10,598 nucleotides of DNA from Rubrobacter sp. (GTDB lineage: Bacteria; Actinomycetota; Rubrobacteria; Rubrobacterales; Rubrobacteraceae). Under the pieces are notes generated by a model. The model did no database searches. It was not told the DNA's origin and saw nothing but the letters and a program-made list of their open reading frames with translations. The DNA is taken from contig JAFAPF010000286.1 in assembly GCA_019247245.1 (NCBI GenBank), forward strand, positions 1 to 10,598. The letters are read 5' to 3'. This document shows positions 10,408 to 10,598 of this stretch, piece after piece. Numbering within the stretch: the stretch's first letter is position 1; each line of letters opens with the position of its first letter. The translations under genes and the position numbers were made by a program.

Positions 10408-10451
10408 CTTATGTAGCGTCGGAGATCACCGTAACCGATACGTTACATAAG
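10408..10451. repeat. 11-bp inverted repeat between the RNA and B-repeat copy 2
   Basis: CTTATGTAGCG (10408-10418) pairs with CGTTACATAAG (10441-10451), with one wobble, enclosing 22 bases that contain a small CGG/CCG hairpin. Its right arm touches the start of B-repeat copy 2. An operator, a cruciform site or a leader hairpin are possible. Confidence 0.4.
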
Positions 10452-10491
10452 ACACCCATAATACTCGACGAACAGACTTCCTTTCTCTCTC
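10451..10491 (+). repeat. B-repeat copy 2
   Basis: Same 41-base unit as 9091-9131 with two differences, exactly 1360 bp downstream of it. It holds the CATAAT box (10457-10462), the CGACGAAC core and the pyrimidine tract, followed by CGGGTCGG. It probably serves the next small operon, which starts near the window end. Confidence 0.6.
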
Positions 10492-10558
10492 TCTCCCTCT
10501 CATCGGGTCGGATTCATAAATGGTTTAGTAGGGTAGTCGATATGTATACTTTCCTGTG

Positions 10559-10598
10559 ATGGGCCGCAAGGACCAAGAGCAATGGCCGTGGCGGCTCC
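10559..10598 (+). CDS. possible gene start running off the window
   Basis: An ATG (or the GTG three bases earlier) opens a frame, MGRKDQEQWPWRL, that is open to the end. There is no ribosome site, but TATACT lies about ten bases upstream, which would fit a leaderless transcript. It follows B-repeat copy 2 at a distance similar to that between copy 1 and its operon. Only 13 codons are visible. Confidence 0.25.
   Translation, partial: MGRKDQEQWPWRL

Larger units (their letters stand above)
9872..10558. other. long stretch with repeats and only doubtful small frames
   Basis: About 690 bases in which no protein gene is well supported. It contains B-repeat copy 3, the diverged module, a ribosome site with a 15-bp tandem repeat, a possible 28-residue peptide, module copy 4 with its hairpin, the 11-bp inverted repeat at 10408 and B-repeat copy 2. 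CCAACCTACC also occurs twice, 120 bp apart (10119 and 10239). Confidence 0.5.

Noticed and set aside
10359..10559. 66-codon frame across module 4 and B-repeat copy 2
   Set aside because: It runs through the terminator hairpin and repeats, has no ribosome site, and ends in Ser/Leu runs produced by the pyrimidine tract.

Overview
The window has two very different halves. Bases 1-6229 are dense, GC-rich coding sequence on the + strand with mostly GTG starts and 4-bp GTGA/ATGA stop-start overlaps. Bases 6230-10598 are visibly more AT-rich, with small ORFs, long intergenic stretches and several families of diverged repeats. The first half suggests a high-GC Gram-positive chromosome. A Rubrobacter-like actinobacterium is my best guess, from the GC-rich genes, frequent ATA codons and the cbiG-cbiH fusion. 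This is an inference, not an identification.

Region 1 (1-6229) is one predicted operon for the early-cobalt ('anaerobic') cobalamin route plus two passengers. Its order is the tail of an unknown upstream gene, a CbiG-CbiH fusion, a 2[4Fe-4S] ferredoxin, CbiC, a long CbiX cobaltochelatase with an MxCxxC motif and His-rich tail, CobT, a biotin protein ligase without a DNA-binding domain, and a nitrilase-superfamily amidohydrolase. CbiX inserts cobalt into sirohydrochlorin. CbiH contracts the ring, CbiG opens the lactone, and CbiC makes cobyrinate. CobT activates the lower-ligand base. No B12 riboswitch is in the window; the operon's 5' end lies upstream.

Region 2 (6230-7130) starts with a degenerate tRNA-Arg(CCT)-like sequence on the - strand, a possible scar of an island boundary. 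A possible two-helix membrane protein on the - strand follows, then non-coding sequence.

Region 3 (about 6820-10598) looks like accessory DNA, possibly an integrated element or satellite, built from short operons of very small proteins. They include a zinc-ribbon protein, a Cys-rich membrane peptide, a CxxC protein, an excisionase-like winged helix protein, a Trp/Gly/Asn-rich peptide, a one-helix membrane peptide and helical proteins. No integrase, replication protein or capsid gene is visible. The operons are separated by a recurring module: a short GC hairpin, then three or more hexamers (TTAACN type) spaced exactly 11 bp apart, then a long-stem hairpin. In two copies a -10-like box lies 9 nt after the last hexamer, and the predicted transcript would start at the hairpin. 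A second repeat family (TATAAT-like box, conserved 41-bp core, pyrimidine tract) occurs three times. These modules, and small ORFs that run through in-frame TAG codons without other stops, are the parts most likely to be new.
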